From: Lachnospiraceae bacterium
Lineage (GTDB): Bacteria; Bacillota; Clostridia; Lachnospirales; Lachnospiraceae
Length of the DNA stretch: 47,240 nt
Direction: 5' to 3'
Assembly (NCBI GenBank): GCA_014239155.1
Contig: JAAZZQ010000025.1
Coordinates: forward strand, 1-47,240
Positions within the stretch are counted from its first letter, which is position 1. The number at the start of each line of letters is the position of its first letter. Under the pieces are notes generated by a model. It made no database searches and was not told where the DNA came from. It saw only the letters and a list, made by a program, of their open reading frames with translations. The position numbers and the translations under genes were made by a program. Positions 28,763 to 36,687 of the stretch are shown piece by piece.

Positions 28763-30499
28763 ATGGAAATTAAGCTGGGAGAGCTCACGAAGGAAAGTTT
28801 GCAGAATATTATTCTGGGCATGTCAACTTTTTTGACAGAACAACAGAAGGAACATTTAGAAAAGTTGATTGAACAGTGCATGGCACATAGATCTACTACT
28901 GAAAAAATAAGAATCGTGCGTATGTCGCAAGAGCTTGTAGATGAAAAGATGGCACAATTAAAAATTTGGATGCAACAAATTGATGATGGTGAACTTTATC
29001 TCGATACAGAAGAGTATGAGGACTATTCAGAAAATTATTGGAACAGAGATTGGGTTGTGGAGTATTATGATAATCAAGGAGTTGGGGACAAGCTGTTGTA
29101 TGCAATTCAACTCGCTAAGGACTGTGTGGATGATTGTCGGTATCAGGAAGCCCAATTTATCTATAAATGGTTGTGGGAGATGGAAGTCAATGCTCAAAAT
29201 GAATATATTGATGAGACAGACCCTGCTAACCTTGAAACGTTAGTGAAAAACAAGATTGTCAAGACAGATATCAAACAGTTAGCGCTATTAACATTATATA
29301 CAGAGTATCAGGTACTTGATGTCACAAGTCGAGCACAGAATATTTATCTATACTTTTCGTATTATGCTTTTAAAGAGTTGCACATAGAGGATATGTTTTA
29401 TGTAGGACGTGAAAATCTGAAAGATATTGAACAATTCTGGGAAGATTGGATTACATTGTTAAAGACAAAAAGTGGTGATATGGAAGCACGGCTTTTGCAG
29501 GAAGCAATTTTACAAAATAAAGGAGTTGAAGAACTTGTAAAAATCGCAGATGAGACTTGCTGTATCCATCCATCTTTGTATCTAATTGCAATGGATGTGT
29601 ATAATAAATATCATGATTATGAACAGATTGAAAAAATTGGTGTTCAGGCAATGGCTAATATCAATAAGAAATTGAAAATTAGAGGAGTAATTGCACTGAG
29701 GGCAGCATATGCATCCAGTTGTCAGATGCACACAAAAAATATGATGCGATTTTGTTGGGAGTGTTTTAATTCCGACACAACAGTTAGAAACTATTTGCGA
29801 CTGTTTGGCACACATGAGATGGCAGCACAATATGGAGTGCAAGGAAAACATATTTTGATGTCTGGAATTAAAGCAAAACAGCCAGACTTTGGTAGAACCA
29901 AAGAATTACTTGAAAATTTTGTGGGTGATTTTGGATATCATGAGCTTTGTTTTTACTCAGGCGATTTTGAAACTGTAAAGAACGCCTCAAAAAATCCGCA
30001 AGGTTCGCTGGGATGGAGCTCGTGTTTTATTAGACGCGGCATTCGACTATTTTTATTATACCTTTACGAGAAAGAATCTCCATCAAACGCAGCGATGGCA
30101 ATTGCGCAGAGTGTTGGATTTGATGATGATACTGACCAATATTGTACTTTGTACTTTGAGAATGCATTTACAGAGGAAAGCCGAAAAAATAAGACAAGCT
30201 TATTCTGGATTTATTTTAAACGATGGAAACAATATTTTCCAATGGATATGCAGGAGAGAAAAAAATATCTTGATTGGGCAGCAAAAATTGTGCGCAGCAG
30301 GGCAGATGCAATTGTGTCCGGACAACATAGGGGACAATACAGAGATGTTGCAATTTTGCTGGCAATGACTGCTGAAATAAAGGAAGATATGGGAACGCAA
30401 GGTGCAATGCAAGAACTGTATTTAGAATATAAGAAAAAGTTTCCGAGACATTCTTCTTTTCAGGCAGAGATAAAAAACTATTTTAACTATGAATATTAA
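28763..30499 (+). CDS. Uncharacterised alpha-helical protein, C-terminus like bacterial SWIM-type proteins
   Basis: A 578-residue protein, mostly helical, without signal peptide or membrane segments. The C-terminal part, RADAIVSGQHRGQYRDVA followed by EYKKKFPRHSSFQAEIKNYF, resembles the C-terminal helical region of bacterial SWIM zinc-finger proteins, but no CxCx(n)CxH zinc motif is present. In other bacteria SWIM proteins are encoded near MoxR ATPase, VWA and DUF4132 genes. Two DUF4132 genes lie 8 kb downstream here, so a link is possible but not shown. AAAGGAAGG stands before the ATG. Confidence 0.6.
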   Translation: MEIKLGELTKESLQNIILGMSTFLTEQQKEHLEKLIEQCMAHRSTTEKIRIVRMSQELVDEKMAQLKIWMQQIDDGELYLDTEEYEDYSENYWNRDWVVEYYDNQGVGDKLLYAIQLAKDCVDDCRYQEAQFIYKWLWEMEVNAQNEYIDETDPANLETLVKNKIVKTDIKQLALLTLYTEYQVLDVTSRAQNIYLYFSYYAFKELHIEDMFYVGRENLKDIEQFWEDWITLLKTKSGDMEARLLQEAILQNKGVEELVKIADETCCIHPSLYLIAMDVYNKYHDYEQIEKIGVQAMANINKKLKIRGVIALRAAYASSCQMHTKNMMRFCWECFNSDTTVRNYLRLFGTHEMAAQYGVQGKHILMSGIKAKQPDFGRTKELLENFVGDFGYHELCFYSGDFETVKNASKNPQGSLGWSSCFIRRGIRLFLLYLYEKESPSNAAMAIAQSVGFDDDTDQYCTLYFENAFTEESRKNKTSLFWIYFKRWKQYFPMDMQERKKYLDWAAKIVRSRADAIVSGQHRGQYRDVAILLAMTAEIKEDMGTQGAMQELYLEYKKKFPRHSSFQAEIKNYFNYEY

Positions 30500-30535
30500 A
30501 GTTCGCTCTATGGAAAAAGAGAAAGGAATCAAGTA

Positions 30536-30610
30536 GGGGAAAATATTTCCCCCTACTTGCTGTGTGACCTGTTAGTAGTATATTTCCTGTGCATAGGTCT
30601 GCGCATAAAA
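30536..30610 (+). repeat. Dispersed repeat family 2, copy D
   Basis: The near-palindrome GGGGAAAATATTTCCCC leads into CTACTTGCTGTGTGACCTG, and about 35 bases later CTGTGCATAGGTCTGCGCAT. It is a complete copy lying between two convergent genes. Confidence 0.7.
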
Positions 30611-30629
30611 ACAACGAAATCCAATATGA

Positions 30630-31070
30630 TTATTTTAGCTTGCGGACAATTGTTAAATCCAATGTTTTTAATTGTTCAAAGACCTGTTGTGTTTTTTCCT
30701 CAATGGCATCTATTTGATTTTGTGGAAGCTGTTTTTCTGCGAACACTTCCAATAGTGCTGCCCTGTAATCTCTTTTGTACTTTTTGTTTAAGCTGTTCCA
30801 GTTCACGCCTGAGAATTGTTTAAAGATTGTGTTGTCCACTGTCAGTTTCGACTGAAGAATCAGGACACCAATAACAGGATAGCCTGCGTAACCCTGCCAG
30901 TAGGTTGCATTGTCTGTGGAGGAATAGGTATTGTCTTTCCATGCAACTTTGTATGATTTTGCGCCATCAGATGACAGAACATCGGCCGAATTTTCGCGCA
31001 TATGAATACGGTTGTCTGCCAACGCCGAATAAGCCTCATATATTTTTTCGATTGGTGGTAATTTTTCCAT
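30630..31070 (-). CDS. Uncharacterised conserved-looking protein
   Basis: A 146-residue soluble protein I do not recognise. It begins MEKLPPIEKIYEAYSALAD and contains an aromatic segment with YWQGYAGYPVIGVLILQ, followed by Lys/Arg-rich helices. An ATG four codons upstream (31082) has AAAGGAG only one base away, too close to use, so I prefer the ATG at 31070; both remain possible. It is a single leftward gene. Confidence 0.6.
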   Translation of the reverse strand: MEKLPPIEKIYEAYSALADNRIHMRENSADVLSSDGAKSYKVAWKDNTYSSTDNATYWQGYAGYPVIGVLILQSKLTVDNTIFKQFSGVNWNSLNKKYKRDYRAALLEVFAEKQLPQNQIDAIEEKTQQVFEQLKTLDLTIVRKLK

Positions 31071-31361
31071 AAAAATATACATGCTCCTTTCTCAACCTGC
31101 GATTTTGTTCCTTTTATTATATTTTTAGTTTCCTTTGTATAGTGCGCGTTTACCATAAAATATTTATATAGTGCTATAATCTATGATAGCTGCTAACATT
31201 TATACAAGCAAAAGAATTTAACTATCTATATGATAAATGGTTCTTCACAGTATGTCAAGATTGTTAGAAATAGTTCATTCCTTGCGTTATAGTTCACACC
31301 TCAGTCGAATTTACGTATTATTTTGCACATTGTTGCCTTTTATTTTAGAAAGGAGCCAAAA

Positions 31362-31877
31362 ATGGGAAAACAAAAAAGTGACAAAACAGTCAATAAAACA
31401 AACGCAATGCGTATATTAGATAGCAAAAAAATACCATACACAACATATAGCTATGAGTGTGAGGCATTTGTAGATGCCATACAGATTGCGGATATGCTTG
31501 GCTTACCCTATGAAAAGGTATACAAAACCTTAGTGACACAGGGCAGCAGCAAAAATTATTATGTGTTTGTCATTCCAATTGCAGAGGAACTTGATATGAA
31601 AAAAGCAGCAAAATCTGTCAAAGAAAAATCTGTTGCAATGCTTCCTGTCAAGGATATAAATGCTGTTACAGGTTACATTAGAGGAGGTTGTACTGCAATT
31701 GGCATGAAAAAACAATATATTACACGCATTGATCAAAGTGCTCAAAATCTTGAAAAAATCATTGTGAGTGGTGGAAAACTTGGTATACAGTTAGAGCTTT
31801 CTCCACAGAATTTGGCAGTTGCTTCTGGTGCGGAGTTTGCAGATATTTTATACAATGCAACAGACTTTTTGGATTAA
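31362..31877 (+). CDS. ybaK: Cys-tRNA(Pro)/Cys-tRNA(Cys) deacylase, YbaK/EbsC type
   Basis: A 171-residue editing enzyme that frees wrongly charged tRNA(Pro). The YbaK/ProX pattern is clear: NAMRILDSKKIPYTTYSY, PYEKVYKTLVTQG, YYVFVIPIAEELDMKKAAK with the conserved Lys, and the GYIRGGCTAIGMKK loop, ending with SGGKLGIQLELSPQNL. The ATG at 31362 has AAAGGAG upstream. Codons open further upstream are intergenic. Confidence 0.93.
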   Translation: MGKQKSDKTVNKTNAMRILDSKKIPYTTYSYECEAFVDAIQIADMLGLPYEKVYKTLVTQGSSKNYYVFVIPIAEELDMKKAAKSVKEKSVAMLPVKDINAVTGYIRGGCTAIGMKKQYITRIDQSAQNLEKIIVSGGKLGIQLELSPQNLAVASGAEFADILYNATDFLD

Positions 31878-31978
31878 TATTTACGCATTCATGCACAAAA
31901 ATAGCTGTGTTAGCGGACGAAAAGTATTGTAGTATGATTGAATTATTTCTGAAAGAAATATATAGAAAGGAAATCAAA

Positions 31979-32821
31979 ATGAGAACAATTCATGTATTAG
32001 AACTTACACAAAATATTAAACAAATGTGTATAGAAGCCAATCATTGTCTTGCACCAGATATGGACAATGCATTGAAAAACGCCACTGTCACAGAAAAAAG
32101 TCCGCTTGGAAAACAGATCTTAAATCAGTTGCAAGAGAATCTTGCGATAGCAAAAGAGGACAGGATTCCAATCTGTCAGGATACCGGTATGGCAGTTATT
32201 TTTTTAGAAATTGGACAGGATGTACACTTTGAGGGTGGAAGTTTAGAGGAGGCTGTCAATGAGGGGGTTCGCCAAGGTTATACGGAAGGATTTCTTCGCA
32301 AATCTGTTGTAAAAGACCCACTGATACGTGAAAATACTAAGGACAACACTCCCGCCGTGATTCACTATGAATTAAAGCCCGGCAACAAAGTGAAAATTAC
32401 AGTTGCACCCAAAGGTTTTGGCAGCGAGAATATGAGCCGTATCTTTATGTTGAAGCCTGCTGATGGCATTGAGGGCGTAAAAAATGCAATTTTGACGGCA
32501 GTCAAAGATGCAGGTCCGAATGCCTGTCCTCCAATGGTTGTTGGTGTTGGTATTGGGGGAACTTTTGAAAAGTGTGCACTTATGGCAAAGAAGGCGCTTA
32601 CCAGACCAGTGAATCAGCACTCAGATATACCTTATATTAAAGAGATGGAGAAGGAACTTTTAGATAAAATTAATTGTACTGGCATTGGTCCTGGTGGTCT
32701 AGGCGGCACTACAACTGCACTTGCCGTCAATATTGACACTTACCCGACACATATTGCAGGACTTCCTGTTGCCATAAACATATGTTGCCATGTAAACCGC
32801 CATGCAGTGCGCATAATCTAA
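31979..32821 (+). CDS. Class I fumarate hydratase, alpha subunit
   Basis: A 280-residue subunit of the two-part, iron-sulfur fumarase that hydrates fumarate to malate. Three candidate cluster cysteines are visible in PICQDTGMAV, NACPPMVVGVGIGG and INICCHVNRH. The segment GPGGLGGTTTALAV is also diagnostic. The ATG at 31979 follows AGAAAGG. Its partner normally follows at once, but here the beta gene is at 35971-36522, about 3.1 kb away. Confidence 0.94.
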   Translation: MRTIHVLELTQNIKQMCIEANHCLAPDMDNALKNATVTEKSPLGKQILNQLQENLAIAKEDRIPICQDTGMAVIFLEIGQDVHFEGGSLEEAVNEGVRQGYTEGFLRKSVVKDPLIRENTKDNTPAVIHYELKPGNKVKITVAPKGFGSENMSRIFMLKPADGIEGVKNAILTAVKDAGPNACPPMVVGVGIGGTFEKCALMAKKALTRPVNQHSDIPYIKEMEKELLDKINCTGIGPGGLGGTTTALAVNIDTYPTHIAGLPVAINICCHVNRHAVRII

Positions 32822-32822
32822 T

Positions 32823-32855
32823 AAGATAGTGTGAAATCGAAGATTTCACCATCTT
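32823..32855 (+). terminator. Hairpin after the fumarase alpha gene
   Basis: TGAAATC (32832-32838) pairs with GATTTCA (32842-32848), extended by AAGAT/ATCTT, directly after the stop codon. The tail GATTTGAG is a poor T-run, so this may be a weak terminator. Confidence 0.45.
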
Positions 32856-33152
32856 GATTTGAGTGCCCGCCAAAATGGGCGAATGGGAGTTAGTGTATTT
32901 ATTTTTTGGAGTTTTTATTAATGAGCGTATTTTTTTATAAAATGGACAATAGTCCATCATAAATCCTATCAACAAAATCTGTACAGTAAATAGAGGGAGT
33001 ATTTTATTACAGGCGTGCAAATCCGGAATCTGTCAGCAGAGTTGACTCGCACGCTGCAGCAAAAATGTCAATGGCATTCTTGAAATCATACAAATCCGAA
33101 CAGTTCCATCTGCTTGCGGCTGTTCAGATTTTGATATAGATAGGAGATTGAA
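32856..33152. other. Spacer with hairpins before the MFS gene
   Basis: No gene is visible. A GCGTGC/GCACGC inverted repeat lies near 33013-33055, and a second hairpin TCCGAACAG/CTGTTCAGA (33095-33103 with 33120-33128, one mismatch) is followed by TTTT, like an intrinsic terminator or leader attenuator just ahead of the MFS gene. Confidence 0.4.
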
Positions 33153-34295
33153 ATGAAAAAATTAAATATTGATAGACTCGATTGGTTGTCGTTTTTAAAC
33201 GGTTTAGTTTTCTATGCACCAGTAGCGCTACTTGTGCGGACAAATGCAGGGGTGACTACAACTCAATTTTTTATTTTACAGGCAGTATTGTCACTCACAA
33301 TATTTATCTTTGAGATTCCAACAGGGATGCTTACAGATAAAATTGGTTATAAACCCACCATGATTTTGGCACAATGTATTTTATTTTTGTCCAAAATTCT
33401 TTTGTTGATGGCATATCAAAGGTGTTGTTTGTTTCTTTTTGTGGTGGAGGCGGTGGCAGAAGGGATTGCTATATGTTTTTTGTCAGGAACACAAGATGCA
33501 TATGTTTACAGCATGTATTCCAAAGACCATTATGCTGTAAAAATGGCGCACATATCTAATTTTGGGACTGCTGGATTTATTGTAAGTACTTTGTTGTATG
33601 TTGTACTTTACCATTTTGGAGAAATCCGTGTATTATTGATTGCGACAATAATTGCCAATAGTATTGGAATTTTATGTGTGATAGAAATTGCGCAGGAACC
33701 AAAGTTAGAGACCGTCCACTCTAACAAAACAAATATTATGACAGTTTTAACAAATATAGATATGGTTTTGTTAATTCTGCTAAATGCAGGATTTTCTATA
33801 GCATTTTTGCTTATTCATTTCTTTTTTGTGGATAAACTGCTTGTGTGTGGATTGCATGAAGTGTGGATGTCACCCATTATAATTTCGTATTCTATTGTGC
33901 AGATGCTTGCTGAAAAGTTGCTTGATCAAATGCAAGGGATACATTATCGGACGGCAATGTTTGTGTCAATTCTTGTTTCAGGGGCTTTAATGATTGGTTT
34001 CGCACAAAGTCAGACAGCAGAAATTGTTGTCTTAATTATGATAATACTTCCGCTATTTTTAAGTTTTTCTGAGTTTATTCTAAATAGTATGGAAAATGTA
34101 TTAATTGATCACTATCGTCAAGAAAATAAGAGAGCGACCATTTTATCTACTGCAAATATGGCTAGCAATTTAATAGAGATTGTATTTCTCTTTGCGTCGG
34201 CATTTATAGCAGGAGTGGGAATATTTGCTTGTTTTATTGGTGCTGGAATTATAATTATGTTTTTTGGAACAATTATCTTTTTAAGGAAAAGATAA
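33153..34295 (+). CDS. MFS transporter
   Basis: A 380-residue membrane protein with about 12 hydrophobic segments. The MFS loop 2-3 motif is visible as EIPTGMLTDKIGYKPTMI, close to the GxxxDxxGRR pattern. The substrate cannot be inferred; drug or metabolite efflux is the usual role of such short MFS proteins. It has an AGGAG site and is followed after 31 bases by the phosphoesterase gene. These genes, with the one at 35163, split the fumarase pair. Confidence 0.85.
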   Translation: MKKLNIDRLDWLSFLNGLVFYAPVALLVRTNAGVTTTQFFILQAVLSLTIFIFEIPTGMLTDKIGYKPTMILAQCILFLSKILLLMAYQRCCLFLFVVEAVAEGIAICFLSGTQDAYVYSMYSKDHYAVKMAHISNFGTAGFIVSTLLYVVLYHFGEIRVLLIATIIANSIGILCVIEIAQEPKLETVHSNKTNIMTVLTNIDMVLLILLNAGFSIAFLLIHFFFVDKLLVCGLHEVWMSPIIISYSIVQMLAEKLLDQMQGIHYRTAMFVSILVSGALMIGFAQSQTAEIVVLIMIILPLFLSFSEFILNSMENVLIDHYRQENKRATILSTANMASNLIEIVFLFASAFIAGVGIFACFIGAGIIIMFFGTIIFLRKR

Positions 34296-34326
34296 AAGGA
34301 TAGTTCTTATCGTGGAGGTGTGTATT

Positions 34327-34860
34327 GTGATTTATTTTATTGCGGATACTCATTTTAGGGAAGAAAATATTCGATTGTATGAGAATCGACCCTTTGCAAA
34401 TATAACAGAAATGGATAATGCCTTGATAAACCGTTGGAACAGTCATGTCAGTCAGCAGGACAATATCTATGTTTTGGGGGATTTTGGCGCAGCCGGACAA
34501 GAGAAAGCGCTGTTGACACAACTAAATGGAATAAAATTTCTTGTCAAGGGAAATCATGATGTACAATCAAACCAATATTATCGAGACTGTGGCTTTGCAG
34601 AAGTTTATGATGTTCCCATTATTCTTAAAAATTTTTGGATATTGTCACATGAACCACTGTATGTTAACACCAATATGCCCTATGCGAATTTATTTGGCCA
34701 TGTACATAATTCCCCAATCATAAAGACTTACAGCAATCAGCATTATTGTGTCTCTGTGGAGAGAATCGAATACACACCGATTTCCTTTGATGAAATTATT
34801 ATGGTGATAAAAAATGGCAAGAAAAATTCTCATTTGACAGAAAAGATTGTTACAGTTTAG
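34327..34860 (+). CDS. Calcineurin-like metallophosphoesterase, tail altered by a MITE
   Basis: A 177-residue phosphoesterase. The metal-binding motifs are in order: DTHF (D-x-H), LGDFG, KGNHD, SHEP and GHVH. The substrate is unknown. The start is a GTG at 34327 with GGAGG eight bases upstream. The last three codons and the stop (VTV and TAG) are read from the left end of a MITE beginning at 34849. Removing the MITE and one target duplication restores an ending EKIEKID, so the insertion replaced only the last four residues. Confidence 0.85.
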   Translation: MIYFIADTHFREENIRLYENRPFANITEMDNALINRWNSHVSQQDNIYVLGDFGAAGQEKALLTQLNGIKFLVKGNHDVQSNQYYRDCGFAEVYDVPIILKNFWILSHEPLYVNTNMPYANLFGHVHNSPIIKTYSNQHYCVSVERIEYTPISFDEIIMVIKNGKKNSHLTEKIVTV

Positions 34861-34985
34861 TCTAGGACTTTGCATTTACTGCAAAGTCCGTAAAAATGTA
34901 TAGTGGCAGAGATACATCAAGCCACCACGAAATGGTTTTGCATGGCTTGATGTCTGTAACAGGAAGCCAAAGGCTGAACTGTTAC
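34849..34985 (+). mobile_element. MITE copy 2 (137 bp)
   Basis: Ends GTTACAGTTTA and TGAACTGTTAC, flanked by an 8-bp near-direct repeat (AAAAGATT at 34841-34848 and GAAAGATT at 34986-34993). Hairpin 1 is GGACTTTGCA/TGCAAAGTCC and hairpin 2 has the outer stem CATCAAGCCA/TGGCTTGATG. It is nearly identical to copy 4, with nine differences by eye. It contains no gene. Confidence 0.9.
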
Positions 34986-34993
34986 GAAAGATT

Positions 34994-35162
34994 GAGAAAA
35001 TAGACTAAATTTGGATAGAAATAGAATATATTACCAATGTAGTGGATTGTGTATGATATATTGTATGCTAATTATAGTGTAATGAAATCATTTAAGTAGA
35101 TTCTTGTTTGGAATGTAATAATTTTCTTAAAATATAATGTTAGTGGAAAGATTGGAGGGAAT
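34994..35162. other. Spacer after MITE copy 2
   Basis: AT-rich leader of the next gene. It begins with the displaced native end of the phosphoesterase frame. I see no other feature. Confidence 0.4.
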
Positions 35163-35849
35163 GTGTCTATGCTTTTTTTACAAAAAATTTGTCTACAGTG
35201 GGATAAAGAGGAACGTGGTGTAAATGGTGAAAACGTGCGTCGTCGTTTTCCACATGCGTATCTTATGGAGAAACTACCTTCTAAAAATGAAGATGGAATA
35301 TTTGTCCATCATCTGTGCTTTTATCAGGAACAAGAATCAATTTTAGATGCAATACAATATGAACAGTATTGTTCTAAAAAGTATTTTCAAACGTATTTTG
35401 TACAGTGGGGATGGGAGCCGGAACGAATTTCTCAAGAAGTACAAAAGCGTATTGCATGGATAAAAAAGTTTCAATATGCGTGTTATAATACTGTTAACGC
35501 GCCTAGAATACAGAATCTATCTATTTGTGAAAAAGAGAATAAGTACGAGTTGTCTTATGAACATGATCGTGGTGTGCCAATTCGGAGAGGACATAACAAG
35601 GATTACCAAAATATAAATTCCCCTTTTTATGGAAAGGATATTTTAAACGAAACAGCTTTTGTATTGTCACCGGGACAATATGGGAGCGTTATTTGGAATG
35701 AACGCAAAACAGACTATGATACAGGTGCGTGGTATTATCAGTTACATATTTATAATTTATATTATGCGTCAGGTGAGACAGTACAGAAGGATTGTTTTAT
35801 AAAAAGGAAGCCAGATTATATTTATAAACAATTGGCTTATCTATATTAG
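35163..35849 (+). CDS. Uncharacterised protein
   Basis: A 228-residue soluble protein, rich in Tyr, Trp and charged residues, that I do not recognise. The middle has a WEPERISQEVQKRIAWIKK helix and the end contains WYYQLHIYNLYYASGET. It starts at GTG 35163 or ATG 35169; GGAGG lies just upstream and suits either. It lies between the phosphoesterase and the fumarase beta gene. Confidence 0.6.
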   Translation: MSMLFLQKICLQWDKEERGVNGENVRRRFPHAYLMEKLPSKNEDGIFVHHLCFYQEQESILDAIQYEQYCSKKYFQTYFVQWGWEPERISQEVQKRIAWIKKFQYACYNTVNAPRIQNLSICEKENKYELSYEHDRGVPIRRGHNKDYQNINSPFYGKDILNETAFVLSPGQYGSVIWNERKTDYDTGAWYYQLHIYNLYYASGETVQKDCFIKRKPDYIYKQLAYLY

Positions 35850-35970
35850 AAGTTTTAAAATTGCTTGTTCTCACCAAGGAACTGGTAAACGGACATTTGG
35901 CAAATACTGTAAGCATTTTATGCCCACAGCTTGTTGCGATGTATTGACTATTGAAAAGGAGAAAAAAGAA

Positions 35971-36522
35971 ATGGAAAAACATATAAAAGCCCCCCTCACA
36001 GATGAGGACGCAAAATCTCTAAAATCAGGAGATTATGTCTATATTACAGGCACAATTTACACAGCGCGCGACGCAGCGCATCAACGTATGGATCAAGCAC
36101 TCAATCAAAACCAACCACTGCCAATTGATATGGCACATAATATTATTTATTATATGGGACCTTCCCCTGCCAGAGAAGGCAGACCAATTGGTTCCGCTGG
36201 TCCTACAACGGCAAGCCGCATGGATAAATATGCGCCAAGACTGCTTGATCTTGGCTTAAAGGGCATGATTGGTAAGGGAAAACGAAGTGATGCTGTAAAA
36301 GATGCGATTGTGCGCAATAATGCAGTTTATTTTGCCGCTGTTGGCGGCGCGGGAGCTTTGTTGTCGAAATCTATTATTGCGTCAGAGATTATTGCTTATG
36401 ATGATTTGGGCACTGAAGCCATTCGTAAACTGGAAGTAGTCAACTTTCCTGTAATTGTTGTGATAGATTCTGATGGAAATAATCTTTATGAGACATCTGT
36501 CAAAGAATACGAGGAAATATAA
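35971..36522 (+). CDS. Class I fumarate hydratase, beta subunit
   Basis: A 183-residue partner of the alpha subunit at 31979. The family marks are ITGTIYTARDAAHQRM, YYMGPSPAREGRPIGSAG, TTASRMDKYAPRLLD, GMIGKGKR and AAVGGAGALLSK. The ATG at 35971 follows AAAAGGAG. Both halves are complete, so the enzyme is probably active, but the genes are no longer in one operon. Confidence 0.93.
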   Translation: MEKHIKAPLTDEDAKSLKSGDYVYITGTIYTARDAAHQRMDQALNQNQPLPIDMAHNIIYYMGPSPAREGRPIGSAGPTTASRMDKYAPRLLDLGLKGMIGKGKRSDAVKDAIVRNNAVYFAAVGGAGALLSKSIIASEIIAYDDLGTEAIRKLEVVNFPVIVVIDSDGNNLYETSVKEYEEI

Positions 36523-36533
36523 GTTATTAAAAA

Positions 36534-36669
36534 GTAACAGTTCAGGCAGGTATTTGCACTGTGCTGCAAATACCGTAAGAAAGCGTGGTGGCTACAAGCA
36601 AAAATTCATCGCCAAAGGCGATTTTGTATGAATTTTTGCCTGTAACAGTGAAGGTATCTGAACTGTTAC
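36534..36669 (+). mobile_element. MITE copy 3 (136 bp)
   Basis: Ends GTAACAGTTCA and TGAACTGTTAC with a perfect 8-bp target duplication ATTAAAAA (36526-36533 and 36670-36677). Hairpin 1 is GGTATTTGCA/TGCAAATACC and hairpin 2 has the outer stem GCAAAAATTCA/TGAATTTTTGC. Both stems differ in sequence from copies 2 and 4 while pairing is kept. It sits 12 bases after the fumarase beta stop. Confidence 0.92.
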
Positions 36670-36687
36670 ATTAAAAAGGGACAAAAT

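Noticed and set aside
32822-33152. Remnant of the fumarase beta gene directly after alpha
   Set aside because: No beta-like peptide is readable there; the full beta gene is at 35971-36522.
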